A program made the position numbers and the translations under genes. Positions 46,637 to 54,976 of a stretch of DNA of 64,000 nt are shown here, piece after piece (position 1 is the stretch's first letter; the number at the start of each line of letters is the position of its first letter). The notes under the pieces are model-generated. The model searched no databases. It was not told where the DNA came from and was given only the letters and a program-made list of their open reading frames with translations. This stretch comes from a bacterium. GTDB lineage: Bacteria > Bacteroidota > Ignavibacteria > Ignavibacteriales > Ignavibacteriaceae. The stretch spans positions 186,001 to 250,000 of the forward strand of contig JADJWC010000002.1 of the NCBI GenBank assembly GCA_016716565.1, in the 5' to 3' direction.

Positions 46637-46920
46637 GACTTGCTCTTACCCGATTTTTCAGAGTTAACTGAATCAACAATTCCAACAATTGATGCGTCAA
46701 CTGGAGCCATGTCAACAGGCAACGGAATCACAGCTTCAGATGCTGTTATGTAATAAATAATTTCACCTGGACCTGAACCAACTGTATCAACAGCAATAAT
46801 CGGATCTCCGGTTTTCTCCAGTTCACCATTTAACGGTTGTACTATCATCAGCTTAAAATTGCTCAATGACGGATGCTTCCGCGTTGCCCAGATATTTCCA
46901 ATTACTTTTCCGAGGAACAA
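46633..46920 (-). CDS. EutN/CcmL-type microcompartment vertex protein, copy 2
   Basis: The 95-residue protein belongs to the BMC-vertex (pentamer) family: MFLGKVIGNIWATRKHPSL, KLMIVQPLNG, IIAVDTVGSGPGEIIYY and the end region DASIVGIVDSV. Such pentamers close the corners of polyhedral shells. The start is TTG (46918-46920), since no ATG is in reach. A serine- and lysine-rich tail is added. It is the closest neighbour of rpoD, overlapping by GTGA. Confidence 0.92.
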   Translation of the reverse strand: MFLGKVIGNIWATRKHPSLSNFKLMIVQPLNGELEKTGDPIIAVDTVGSGPGEIIYYITASEAVIPLPVDMAPVDASIVGIVDSVNSEKSGKSKS

Positions 46921-46943
46921 TTTCTGCTCGCTAAATTTTAAAT

Positions 46944-47216
46944 TTATTTTTCTGCCACATCAAGCTTATCTACAATGCCCATAATTACTGCATCAACAGG
47001 CTTATCTTTCGTAAAGCTGGTCATTCTTGAGGAACTTCCTGTTGCAACCAGAACAACTTCTCCTTCTCCGGCACCAACACTGTCTACTGCAACAACGAAT
47101 CTATCTTTCTCTTTCAAATCAATAGTAAGTTCACGGACAATTAAAAATTTTGCACCAACAAGATTTTCATCTTTTTTTGTTGACCAGACGGTCCCAATAA
47201 CTCTTCCAAGAAACAT
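46944..47216 (-). CDS. EutN/CcmL-type microcompartment vertex protein, copy 1
   Basis: The 90-residue protein has the BMC-vertex pattern: MFLGRVIGTVWSTKKDENL, KFLIVRELTID, VVAVDSVGAGEGEVVLVATGSSSR and AVIMGIVDKL. It is clearly paralogous to the gene at 46633. The ATG is followed directly by the stop of the PIN gene one base away, indicating tight co-translation. No BMC-H or BMC-T shell gene is in the window, so the shell genes, if any, must lie elsewhere. Confidence 0.93.
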   Translation of the reverse strand: MFLGRVIGTVWSTKKDENLVGAKFLIVRELTIDLKEKDRFVVAVDSVGAGEGEVVLVATGSSSRMTSFTKDKPVDAVIMGIVDKLDVAEK

Positions 47217-47591
47217 TTAAGCTCCCACTTCTTGTGGATGAATGATTTTTAAACCTGTTTTAATGTACCGATCTGGATTTAAAGTTACAATCGGCAGTTT
47301 ATTTATTGACGAAACAACAGCAAACAAAGCATCACGATCATTAGTGGTTTTACCGGCAAAATCCGGAACACTTAACGCATATCGTGAATGCAGACCAAGC
47401 ACCTTTAATGAATCCAGAACGCTACGAACTGCAGATTTCTCTTCATCGATTTTGCAGACAGCTAAAATTTCAGCAGCATTCAAAACGGTAGTAAAGCAAA
47501 TTCCGGTCTGCATCAGGTTCATTAAATAATTATTTTCATTTGATACCAGATAATCAACCAACACATCAGTTTCTAATAGATACTTAGTCAT
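47217..47591 (-). CDS. PIN-domain protein, VapC-toxin-like
   Basis: The 124-residue protein carries the PIN acidic set: D9 in LLETDVLVDYL, E in NAAEILA (about 41) and D residues in KTTNDRDALFAVV (about 86). PIN toxins cut RNA. Its ORF overlaps the 92-residue upstream gene by 8 bases, a toxin-antitoxin-like layout. It is embedded in a housekeeping operon, so a non-toxin RNase or RNA-processing role is also possible. Confidence 0.75.
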   Translation of the reverse strand: MTKYLLETDVLVDYLVSNENNYLMNLMQTGICFTTVLNAAEILAVCKIDEEKSAVRSVLDSLKVLGLHSRYALSVPDFAGKTTNDRDALFAVVSSINKLPIVTLNPDRYIKTGLKIIHPQEVGA

Positions 47592-47862
47592 TCAGAAACC
47601 GGTCTTTAAAGCTGCTTTCTCTCAATGAACCTGCAGCAAGAATTAATTTAATTATAACCCAATCCGGTAAGTCCTGGATTTCTTTTATCTTTTTGAACTG
47701 AATCAGATCCAATTCAATTTCGTTCTCTTTTTTTTGAAAAGTAGACCTGATACCCAGCTTTACTGATTTATAACCAGAGCTTATTAAATCACCAATTCTT
47801 TCGGAAATAGTATTATCAGAGCTTTTATCATCTATATCAATGAACAATTCCTGCTGTTGCAT
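47584..47862 (-). CDS. Small protein upstream of the PIN gene, possible antitoxin
   Basis: The 92-residue protein has no DNA-binding motif that I can identify. It opens QQELFIDIDDKSSDNTISERIGDL and ends with RESSFKDRFLND; it is acidic and helical. Its stop overlaps the PIN start by 8 bases, and it is 10 bases after deoB. Antitoxin function is inferred from position only. Not recognised otherwise. Confidence 0.55.
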   Translation of the reverse strand: MQQQELFIDIDDKSSDNTISERIGDLISSGYKSVKLGIRSTFQKKENEIELDLIQFKKIKEIQDLPDWVIIKLILAAGSLRESSFKDRFLND

Positions 47863-47872
47863 TCATTCCTAC

Positions 47873-49036
47873 CTATTCATTTAAGAAACTGACGCCATTC
47901 AGATTATTTTTAACGCTAAAAAAATCTGCTGCTGTTTTTGCTACGTCCGAAAACGTTTTTCTTACACCAAGATTTTTTCCTGTAACACCTTTTTTGTAAT
48001 AAAGCAAGGGAACATACTCCCTGCTGTGATCAGTACTTGGAGTAGTCGGATCGTTACCATGGTCAGCTGTAATAATCAGTCTGTCACTCTCATCAAGCTT
48101 ATCTAAAAATGCTGGAAGAAACTGATCGAATTCCACCAGCTTTTGCGCAAAACCTTCCGGATCATTTCTATGTCCGAAATACACATCGAAATCTACAAGA
48201 TTTGCAAAAATAAAACCACCCTTTGATTCGACTGCACATTTCAATAGTTGTTCACAGCCTTCTTCGTTTGACTTCGTCAACAATTGTTTCTTAATTCCTT
48301 TATAGTTGAATAGATCGTTTATCTTACCGATACCTACTGTGGTAATATTATGAGTTGAAAGAATATCAAGAATTGTTGGCTCAGGTGGATCCAGTGAAAA
48401 ATCTTTTCTGTTTTTAGTTCTGGTAAAATTTCCGGGAGTTCCTATAAAAGGACGAGCAATCACTCTCCCGACTTGCAAAGGATATTCTAAAACTTTTTCA
48501 CGAGTAATGGAACAGATTTCATAAAGCTTCTTGAGTGGAATGACTTCTTCGTGTGCTGCGATTTGGAAAACAGAATCTGCTGAAGTATAAATTATCGGGA
48601 AACCAGTCCCGATATGTTCCTCACCAAGTTCATCAATTATTACAGTTCCGGAAGCAGGTTTATTGCCTAAAATTCCTTTGCATCCAGTCTCCTTTATAAA
48701 TCTGCTAACAATATCGCTGTTAAAACCTTTTGGGAAATAAGAAAAATCAGTAGTAACGTGGAGTCCGGCAAGTTCCCAATGACCTGTTGTTGAATCTTTT
48801 CCTTCAGATATTTCAGCCATTTTGCCGAAAGATGCTTCGGGTTTGGTAACTGTTCGGATACCTTTTACTCGCTCAATATTTCCAAGACCGAGTGATTCCA
48901 GATTTGGAAGATGTAAACCATTGACCGCTTCAGCAATATTGCATAATGTGTTGCTGCCTTCATCTTTGTATTTATGAGCATCAGGAAGTTCGCCGATTCC
49001 AACTCCATCAAGAACAATTACAAAGAAGTTTTTCAT
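47873..49036 (-). CDS. deoB: Phosphopentomutase
   Basis: The 387-residue product is the DeoB-type phosphopentomutase, interconverting (deoxy)ribose 1- and 5-phosphates in nucleoside salvage. Seen: metal-site IVLDGVGIGELPDAH near the N-terminus, the catalytic-region GKDSTTGHWELAG, the cap domain, and ITADHGNDPTTPSTDHSREYVPLLYY, with the second group of metal ligands. Length is normal. It heads a run of tightly spaced genes to the NlpC gene. Confidence 0.96.
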   Translation of the reverse strand: MKNFFVIVLDGVGIGELPDAHKYKDEGSNTLCNIAEAVNGLHLPNLESLGLGNIERVKGIRTVTKPEASFGKMAEISEGKDSTTGHWELAGLHVTTDFSYFPKGFNSDIVSRFIKETGCKGILGNKPASGTVIIDELGEEHIGTGFPIIYTSADSVFQIAAHEEVIPLKKLYEICSITREKVLEYPLQVGRVIARPFIGTPGNFTRTKNRKDFSLDPPEPTILDILSTHNITTVGIGKINDLFNYKGIKKQLLTKSNEEGCEQLLKCAVESKGGFIFANLVDFDVYFGHRNDPEGFAQKLVEFDQFLPAFLDKLDESDRLIITADHGNDPTTPSTDHSREYVPLLYYKKGVTGKNLGVRKTFSDVAKTAADFFSVKNNLNGVSFLNE

Positions 49037-49053
49037 CTCAGTGAACGAAATAT

Positions 49054-50910
49054 TTAATTTACATTGAGGACGGCGTTTCCGCCTTTTTCGAGAGCTTTAG
49101 TAAGAGCGAGATTAGCATTGTGCAGCACTTCATCGACATTATCTTTATTTGTAGTTGAAGCAATGCCAATAGATACTGTGAAAGTTGTTTGTTTGGAGAC
49201 TACTGCTATTGGTTTGCGGGCAATCTTAACACGAATTTTTTCAGCCCAGACGAACACATTCTTTGTTGAAGCATTAAAAAAGTAGATGGCAAAAATCCTG
49301 TCATCAAGTCTTCCAAAAAGATTCAAGGGAGTCATTTCATCGGAAATAATTTCTGAAATTGTCGATACTACTTTTGGCAGCGGGTTATCATCGAAGAGAG
49401 ATTCCTGTTCAATAAAGTCATCAATTTTAATCAAAGCAATAGTTCCAGGGACTTCCAGCTGTTTTGATTTTATTAAATCAACAAGTAATCTTTCTTTGAA
49501 AGAAGAGGCATTGAGTGCTCTTGTTTCAAAATCAACCGAAGTCAGGTTCTTCAGCAGCTTTTGAGTGGAATGCGTGTAAATAATGTAAGCCAGAACATTG
49601 AGAGATTTTTTGAGGAACTGAACATCATTATTACTGTAAGCATTTTTCTTTAAGCTCTCAAAACAGATTACACCATAATTCTGTTTATTGTATATCAATG
49701 GTATTGTAAGAAATGAACCATCAAACGAAACATCTTCTGCGCGAGAGAACCTCTTATAGTTCCCTGTTGAAGTATCATCAATTTTCACCGGAATGCCTGT
49801 TACAATTGATTTACCTACCAAAGTCCCGTTAATATCAATCTGTAATTCAGTCCCTATATATTTTAGTGCGGTTGTGTTTTCAACTTTTATAGTTTTAAAG
49901 ATTTTCTCAATAGGTTCAAAATAGATAAATACGAATGCATCCCATTTGATCATGCTTTTCAACGCTTCTGGAAGTGCATTAATCATTTCCTTTTCATCTT
50001 CAAATTCATTCTCAGGTCCTAAGATTTTCAACAGCCCTTCAAGTCTCTTCTGTGAAATCGTATCACTGTATTTTTCTTCAAAGATTCCAATCAGCATTGT
50101 TATTAGTCTTATAAACCTGCCGAGAGAATAAATAGTTTCTATACCAAATGCATCTTCAACTTTAGAATCAATTGCTATTATTGCTACCAGCTCATTATTG
50201 TAGAAAACCGGCACACCGGCAAAACTTTTTATTCCCTGCGGTGCGTCATAATACCTGATAACATCGGCTTCGGCAGCACGTGATATATCCGTTAATAGTT
50301 CTGGTTCACCTGATTCAACTATTTTACTAAGTACATCATCCTCGATATCAAATTTTCTTTTTGTAAGCTGGTTGGAAGATGATATTGATTTTTCGATAAT
50401 TAATTTTTCTTTTTTCTTATTATACCAGAAGTATATCGCGGAATGAGCGTTATAAAGTTCTGTCATTACCGTGAGCATTCTTTCAATCACAAAGCCAAAC
50501 TGCTCATCGTGGCCGGTACCGGGAGGCAGTGTTTCTTTTACTATTTCGTCAAATCGCTCTTTAAGATCATGAGGTTTTAAAGTAGTCTTGGAAACACCGT
50601 ATTCAGGTCTATATGTCTCATCAGTTATTACATCAATGTTTCTGTTCTTTGACACGATTTTAAAAGACTCTTCGTGATCAGAATGACCTGTCGGTACAGT
50701 TTCTGGAATTGTCTCTTCGGCTTCTGAGATGGAATACCCGCCAGAAAATCTAATTGAGTCACGTAAAAAGATTATAAATGCAACATAAATTACGAGCAAA
50801 CCAATTATGATCAGACGGATGATAAGATCGTCACTAAAGAAAAGACCGGACGCAAGTATAGGAATTACAAGGAAAATTAAAATTCTTTTGCGTTGTCTTT
50901 TATCCAGCAT
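49054..50910 (-). CDS. Membrane-anchored GAF-domain protein with a degenerate GGDEF domain
   Basis: The 618-residue protein has two N-terminal TM segments (about 9-26 and 31-50), a GAF domain (about 125-270; SFAGVPVFYNNELVAIIAID), a second GAF-like domain (about 290-440; GSFLTIPLIYNKQNYGVICFE), and a C-terminal GGDEF-like domain (about 450-618). The signature place reads FGRLDDRIFAIYF (about 532-544), so the GG[DE]EF residues are lost and cyclase activity is unlikely. VSIGIAS and ANLALTKALEKGGNAV keep the fold. Probably a sensory or scaffold protein. It starts 18 bases after deoB. Confidence 0.83.
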   Translation of the reverse strand: MLDKRQRKRILIFLVIPILASGLFFSDDLIIRLIIIGLLVIYVAFIIFLRDSIRFSGGYSISEAEETIPETVPTGHSDHEESFKIVSKNRNIDVITDETYRPEYGVSKTTLKPHDLKERFDEIVKETLPPGTGHDEQFGFVIERMLTVMTELYNAHSAIYFWYNKKKEKLIIEKSISSSNQLTKRKFDIEDDVLSKIVESGEPELLTDISRAAEADVIRYYDAPQGIKSFAGVPVFYNNELVAIIAIDSKVEDAFGIETIYSLGRFIRLITMLIGIFEEKYSDTISQKRLEGLLKILGPENEFEDEKEMINALPEALKSMIKWDAFVFIYFEPIEKIFKTIKVENTTALKYIGTELQIDINGTLVGKSIVTGIPVKIDDTSTGNYKRFSRAEDVSFDGSFLTIPLIYNKQNYGVICFESLKKNAYSNNDVQFLKKSLNVLAYIIYTHSTQKLLKNLTSVDFETRALNASSFKERLLVDLIKSKQLEVPGTIALIKIDDFIEQESLFDDNPLPKVVSTISEIISDEMTPLNLFGRLDDRIFAIYFFNASTKNVFVWAEKIRVKIARKPIAVVSKQTTFTVSIGIASTTNKDNVDEVLHNANLALTKALEKGGNAVLNVN

Positions 50911-50987
50911 GTGACGATTAAATAGGAAAAAATAATTTGTAGAATAAATTTAACAACTAAATGTTAAAAAATAACATTCACTTCAAA

Positions 50988-51572
50988 TTAAAAGAACAGT
51001 TCGGCAATTTTTTTTTGAACCGGCTTCTTCCACTTACCGGTTACAGATGAATAAAGAAACAGATTTTTATTAAGCTCAAGCTCGGGGAAAACAGAAATAA
51101 TTTGTTTAACCGCTCTATGATTTTCAGACTGGTTGAGCTTATCTGCTTTGTTAAGAATTACAGAATAATCTTTTCGGGCACTTTTCAGCCATAAATTCAG
51201 TTGCTTATCCAGCTCTGTTGGTTTATATCTCGGATCAATCAGGTGAAAAGCATGATGTATTTGCTTCGATTCAAGTATGTATTTTGAAACAAGTTTCCCC
51301 CACTTTTCTCTTTCCTTCTGACTGGTTTTTGCATAACCAAAACCAGGTAAATCAACGATTAGAAAAGTTTTGTCCGCTTCATAAAAGTTTATTGATCGTG
51401 TCTTGCCCGGAGTTGAGCTTGTCCTGGCAAGTCCTTTCCTGTTAGATATGCTGTTAATGAATGAAGACTTGCCAACATTAGATCTGCCACAGAGTATCAG
51501 CTGAGGTAATTCAATCTTCGGCAAATCAAAAGTTTCAAATACCGATTTTACAAAATGAATATCTTTAAACAT
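50988..51572 (-). CDS. engB: Ribosome biogenesis GTPase YsxC/EngB
   Basis: The 194-residue protein matches EngB: P-loop CGRSNVGKSSFIN (G29-S37), switch region STPGKTRSINF, G3 VDLPGFGYA and G4 LNKADKL. It assists 50S maturation and is normally essential. It lies just after the ribosomal operon terminator and is followed by the GAF gene with 77 bases between. Confidence 0.95.
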   Translation of the reverse strand: MFKDIHFVKSVFETFDLPKIELPQLILCGRSNVGKSSFINSISNRKGLARTSSTPGKTRSINFYEADKTFLIVDLPGFGYAKTSQKEREKWGKLVSKYILESKQIHHAFHLIDPRYKPTELDKQLNLWLKSARKDYSVILNKADKLNQSENHRAVKQIISVFPELELNKNLFLYSSVTGKWKKPVQKKIAELFF

Positions 51573-51577
51573 TATTA

Positions 51578-51612
51578 ATAAAAAAAGAGTAACCGGAAAT
51601 TCGATTACTCTT
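51578..51612 (-). terminator. Terminator of the ribosomal protein operon
   Basis: AAGAGTAA (51585-51592) pairs with TTACTCTT (51605-51612); on the minus strand a run of seven Ts follows. It sits between rplQ and engB. Confidence 0.85.
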
Positions 51613-51634
51613 ATAATACAAAAAATATGTTAAA

Positions 51635-52125
51635 TTATTTTTTAGGAACTTCAGCAGCTTGTTCTTCAAGCATCTGATTTTCTTTTTCAGACTTCGCTTT
51701 TGCTTCTTTCTCTTTAGCCTTTGCTTCACGTTTCTCTTTCTGCTGCTCCGCTCTGGCTGTAACTACTTCATTGTAGTCAACAAGTTCAATTATCGCCATC
51801 TGAGCTGCATCACCCATCCTATGACCTAATTTAATAACCCGTGTATATCCACCGGGTCTTTCACCAATCTTTGGAATAATTTCAGAGAATAATTCTTTAA
51901 CTACCTCTTTATCCTTTATTATATCCATCACCTGCTTCTTTGATGCAAATCACCTTTGCGGGCTTTTGTTACAAGCTTCTCAGCAAAAGTTCTGGTCTCT
52001 TTTGCTTTGGCAAGCGTTGTCTTTATTCTTTTATGCTTTAAGAGAGAAGTTATAAGCGAATTAAGAGTAGCTTTCCGATGGCTGGCAGTTCTACCTAATT
52101 TTCTTCCCTTAACATTGTGTCTCAT
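51635..52125 (-). CDS. rplQ: 50S ribosomal protein L17, apparent one-base frameshift
   Basis: The N-terminal frame (from 52125) reads MRHNVKGRKLGR ... KARKGDLHQRSR and stops at 51928; the other frame continues with MDIIKDKEVVKELFSEII ... GGYTRVIKLGHRMGDAAQMAIIEL to 51635. They are the two parts of L17. Adding one base in the short A run at 51939-51941 gives KARKGDLHxKKQVMDI, the family sequence. L17 is expected to be essential, so a sequencing or assembly error is the simplest account. A ~45-residue lysine/glutamate-rich tail follows the core. Confidence 0.93.
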
Positions 52126-52143
52126 CTGATTACCTTTATCGTT

Positions 52144-53139
52144 TTATTTAGCTTCTGCTTCTACTTTAAGATATTTATCTACATCCATTCCGAATTCAAT
52201 TCCGAGGTCTTCAACAATTTCCATAAGTTCAGCCAGAGATTTTCTTCCGAAATTTCTGAACTTCAACATTTCAGCTTCATCTTTTTTAACCAAATCTCCG
52301 AGTATTTTTATGTTTGCTGCTTTCAGGCAGTTATGCGATCTCACACTCAATTCGAGATCATCAACGGGTGTAAGAAGGATCTTCTTGATTCGATCAAATT
52401 CAGTATCCTTTTGAATAACAGGCTGCTCTTCTTCCTGTTCAATATCGAAATTAATAAACAACTGCACATGTTCACGGAGAATTTTTGCTGCCTGTGTAAG
52501 TGCGTCATCAGGAGTGATTGAACCATCAGTTGAAATTTCGAGCATAAGTTTTTCGAAATCATTCTTATCGCCAATTCTAACATTTTCAACTGTCATCTTC
52601 ACATTTCTAATCGGGGTGAAGATAGAATCAATCGGGATAACACCGATTGCCTGATCAGGTGAAGAATTTTCAACTGCAGGAACATAACCGGTTCCTTTAC
52701 CTACCCGAAGTTCGACGTCGAACTTAGCACTCTTACTTAATGTGGCAATATGAAGTTCAGGATTAAGTATTTCAATTTCGTTGCTTGCTTTTTGAATATC
52801 AGCTGCAGTCCAGTTTGTATCGCCATTAAATGATAGATCAATCTTATTAGGCTTTTTTGTTAAAAATTTCATTCTAACCTGTTTCAGGTTCAAAACGATT
52901 TCAGAAACGTCCTCAACTACACCCGGAATGGTTGTAAATTCATGCAAAATTCCACTGAATTTAACTGAGGTGATTGCAGCACCAGGCAGAGATGATAGAA
53001 GCACTCTTCTTAAAGAATTACCTAAAGTAACTCCGAATCCTCTTTCCAGCGGTTGAAGTGAAAATCTACCAAATGTATTTGAGTAGTTGGCTTCATCTAA
53101 AACCACTGACTCCGGCATAATTAAATGTGATGTATTCAT
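52144..53139 (-). CDS. rpoA: RNA polymerase alpha subunit
   Basis: The 331-residue product has the N-terminal assembly domain (FGRFSLQPLERGFGVTLGNSLRRVLL) and the C-terminal domain (LELSVRSHNCLKAANIKILGDL, then FGRKSLAELMEIVEDLGI) joined by an acidic linker. It forms the dimer that nucleates RNA polymerase assembly; alpha-CTD contacts UP elements and regulators. It lies 18 bases before rplQ and 31 bases after rpsD. Confidence 0.97.
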   Translation of the reverse strand: MNTSHLIMPESVVLDEANYSNTFGRFSLQPLERGFGVTLGNSLRRVLLSSLPGAAITSVKFSGILHEFTTIPGVVEDVSEIVLNLKQVRMKFLTKKPNKIDLSFNGDTNWTAADIQKASNEIEILNPELHIATLSKSAKFDVELRVGKGTGYVPAVENSSPDQAIGVIPIDSIFTPIRNVKMTVENVRIGDKNDFEKLMLEISTDGSITPDDALTQAAKILREHVQLFINFDIEQEEEQPVIQKDTEFDRIKKILLTPVDDLELSVRSHNCLKAANIKILGDLVKKDEAEMLKFRNFGRKSLAELMEIVEDLGIEFGMDVDKYLKVEAEAK

Positions 53140-53170
53140 TAATAAATCCCTCTAAGATTTCAAAAATTAA

Positions 53171-53797
53171 TTATTTAGAATAGAGCTCTACAACCAATTG
53201 TTCATTGGCGTTTAGAGGAACATCTGCTCTTTCCGGAACCTGAAGAAATGTTCCGGTCAATGTTGCTTTATCGATAGTAAGCCAGGGGTACGCACTTTCT
53301 TTCACACGCTTAAGTGAGTTATGAATTGCGTCGAGTTTCTTACTTTTGTCTTTTACTTTAACAATGTCACCTTGTGATACGAGATAAGATGGTACGTCTA
53401 CAAGTCTTTCATTAACTATAAAATGTCTATGCTTTATAAGCTGTCTTGCCTGACTTCTGGAAGCAGCAAATCCCAGCCTGTAAACAACGTTATCCAATCT
53501 TCTTTCAAGTATCTTAATCAGGTTTTCACCAGTAATACCTTTTTGCTTATTAGCTTTCTCAAAATAATTTCTGAATTGAGTTTCCAGCAAACCGTACATT
53601 CTTTTGATTTTCTGTTTTTCTCTCAGCTGTAATCCATATTCAGATACTTTTGCCCGTCTGCTGAGGCCATGCTGACCTGGTGCATAATTTCTTGATTCAA
53701 TCGGGCACTTTTCAGTATAGCATTTCTGACCTTTAAGAAAAAGTTTTTGTCTTTCTCTTCTGCATAATTTGCAAACTGAATCTGTGTGTCTTGCCAT
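53171..53797 (-). CDS. rpsD: 30S ribosomal protein S4
   Basis: The 208-residue protein is the zinc-binding (C+) S4 form with C9, C12, C26 and C31 (VCKLCRRE ... KCYTEKC). Seen: RLDNVVYRLGFAASRSQARQLIKH in the S4 RNA-binding domain. It binds 16S rRNA early in 30S assembly and can repress its own operon. Confidence 0.97.
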   Translation of the reverse strand: MARHTDSVCKLCRRERQKLFLKGQKCYTEKCPIESRNYAPGQHGLSRRAKVSEYGLQLREKQKIKRMYGLLETQFRNYFEKANKQKGITGENLIKILERRLDNVVYRLGFAASRSQARQLIKHRHFIVNERLVDVPSYLVSQGDIVKVKDKSKKLDAIHNSLKRVKESAYPWLTIDKATLTGTFLQVPERADVPLNANEQLVVELYSK

Positions 53798-53815
53798 TTA
53801 AAAATAACTCCTTCT

Positions 53816-54202
53816 TTAAACTCTTCTACGCTTTGGTGGCCTGCATCCGTTATGAGGTATTGGTGTTACGTCCTTAATAGATGTAATTTCCAATCCGGCA
53901 GTATGCAAAGATCTGATTGCCGCTTCTCTTCCTGAGCCTGGTCCTTTTACTTTTACTTCAACTTTCCGAAGACCAAGATCATATGCTTCTTTAGCTGCAG
54001 CTTCGGCAGATACCTGTGCTGCAAATGGTGTATTTTTCCTTGATCCTTTAAAACCATTTTTACCTGCAGATGACCAGGATAATGTATTTCCATAAATATC
54101 CGTAATCGTGACAATAACATTATTAAATGTTGCTTTAATATGAGCAACACCGTTCAGGTCGACCTGCGTTTTCTTCTTTACTTTTTTTACCGATTTAGCC
54201 AA
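53816..54202 (-). CDS. rpsK: 30S ribosomal protein S11
   Basis: The 128-residue protein has the lysine-rich start KKVKKKTQVDLNGVAHIKATFNNVIVTITD in part (GVAHIKATFNNVIVT) and the end TPIPHNGCRPPKRRRV. It is standard S11 of the platform, where it lines the mRNA exit path. Confidence 0.97.
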   Translation of the reverse strand: MAKSVKKVKKKTQVDLNGVAHIKATFNNVIVTITDIYGNTLSWSSAGKNGFKGSRKNTPFAAQVSAEAAAKEAYDLGLRKVEVKVKGPGSGREAAIRSLHTAGLEITSIKDVTPIPHNGCRPPKRRRV

Positions 54203-54226
54203 TCAAAATCCTCCGATTAACAAAAA

Positions 54227-54610
54227 TTATTTCTTAGTTGGTGTTTTCTTTTTGCCGGCAACAGTTTTACGTTTGCCTTTCCTGGTTCTCGAGTTTGTTC
54301 TGGTTCTCTGACCTCTTGCCGGAAGTCCTTTTCTATGTCTTATTCCTCTGTACGCTCCGATATCCATCAAGCGCTTAATGTTCTGCTGTACTTCTGAACG
54401 AAGTGCACCTTCAACTTTAAACTCAGATGTAATAACAGCTCTGATTTGAGCAACATCTTCTTCTGTCAGATCACCAACTTTTTTGTTCGGATCTATCTTT
54501 GCTTTCTCCAGAATTTCAGAAGATGATGTCGGTCCGATTCCATAAATGTACTGCAGACCGAATAAAACTTTTTTATTTTTAGGTAAATCAACACCTGATA
54601 TACGAGCCAA
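54227..54610 (-). CDS. rpsM: 30S ribosomal protein S13
   Basis: The 127-residue protein has MARISGVDLPKNKKVLFGLQYIYGIG in part (RISGVDLPKNKKV), the RGIRHRKGLPARGQRTRTNSRTRKG tail region and a lysine-rich end. It contacts the P-site tRNA and the 50S in bridge B1. Confidence 0.97.
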   Translation of the reverse strand: MARISGVDLPKNKKVLFGLQYIYGIGPTSSSEILEKAKIDPNKKVGDLTEEDVAQIRAVITSEFKVEGALRSEVQQNIKRLMDIGAYRGIRHRKGLPARGQRTRTNSRTRKGKRKTVAGKKKTPTKK

Positions 54611-54632
54611 AATATAACTCCTCTTTTAAAAT

Positions 54633-54746
54633 TTAACCTTGTCTTTGCTTGTGCTTTGGATTAGAGCAAATTACTCTAACAACGCCTTTGCGTCTTATTA
54701 TTTTGCACTTATCACATATTTTTCGCACTGATGATCTAACTTTCAT
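54633..54746 (-). CDS. rpmJ: 50S ribosomal protein L36 (zinc-binding type)
   Basis: A 37-residue frame from ATG 54744-54746 to TAA 54633-54635 reads MKVRSSVRKICDKCKIIRRK ... CSNPKHKQRQG. Zinc ligands C11, C14, C27 and H32 are present. It sits at its usual place between infA and rpsM. It is too short for standard ORF lists. Confidence 0.95.
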   Translation of the reverse strand: MKVRSSVRKICDKCKIIRRKGVVRVICSNPKHKQRQG

Positions 54747-54757
54747 ATTAACACCTG

Positions 54758-54976
54758 TTATTTATATCTGTAAGTAATTCTTCCCTTGGATAAATCATAG
54801 GGAGACATCTCAATTGATACTTTATCACCAACCAGAATTTTTATAAAATGCATTCTCATCTTGCCCGAAATATGAGCAAGTATTTCGTGGCCGTTATCTA
54901 ACTTTACCCGGAATGTAGCATTCGGTAAAGTTTCAGTTATTACGCCATCTATTTTTATCGGACCTTGTTTTGCCAT
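54758..54976 (-). CDS. infA: Translation initiation factor IF-1
   Basis: The 72-residue protein begins MAKQGPIKIDGVI and ends MSPYDLSKGRITYRYK; it is an OB-fold that occupies the ribosomal A site during initiation. Its ATG shares one base with the map stop (TAATG), so the start at 54976 is favoured over two extra upstream codons. Confidence 0.96.
   Translation of the reverse strand: MAKQGPIKIDGVITETLPNATFRVKLDNGHEILAHISGKMRMHFIKILVGDKVSIEMSPYDLSKGRITYRYK

Noticed and set aside
51928..52125. L17 as two separate genes
   Set aside because: The parts are adjacent halves of one known protein and join with one added base.
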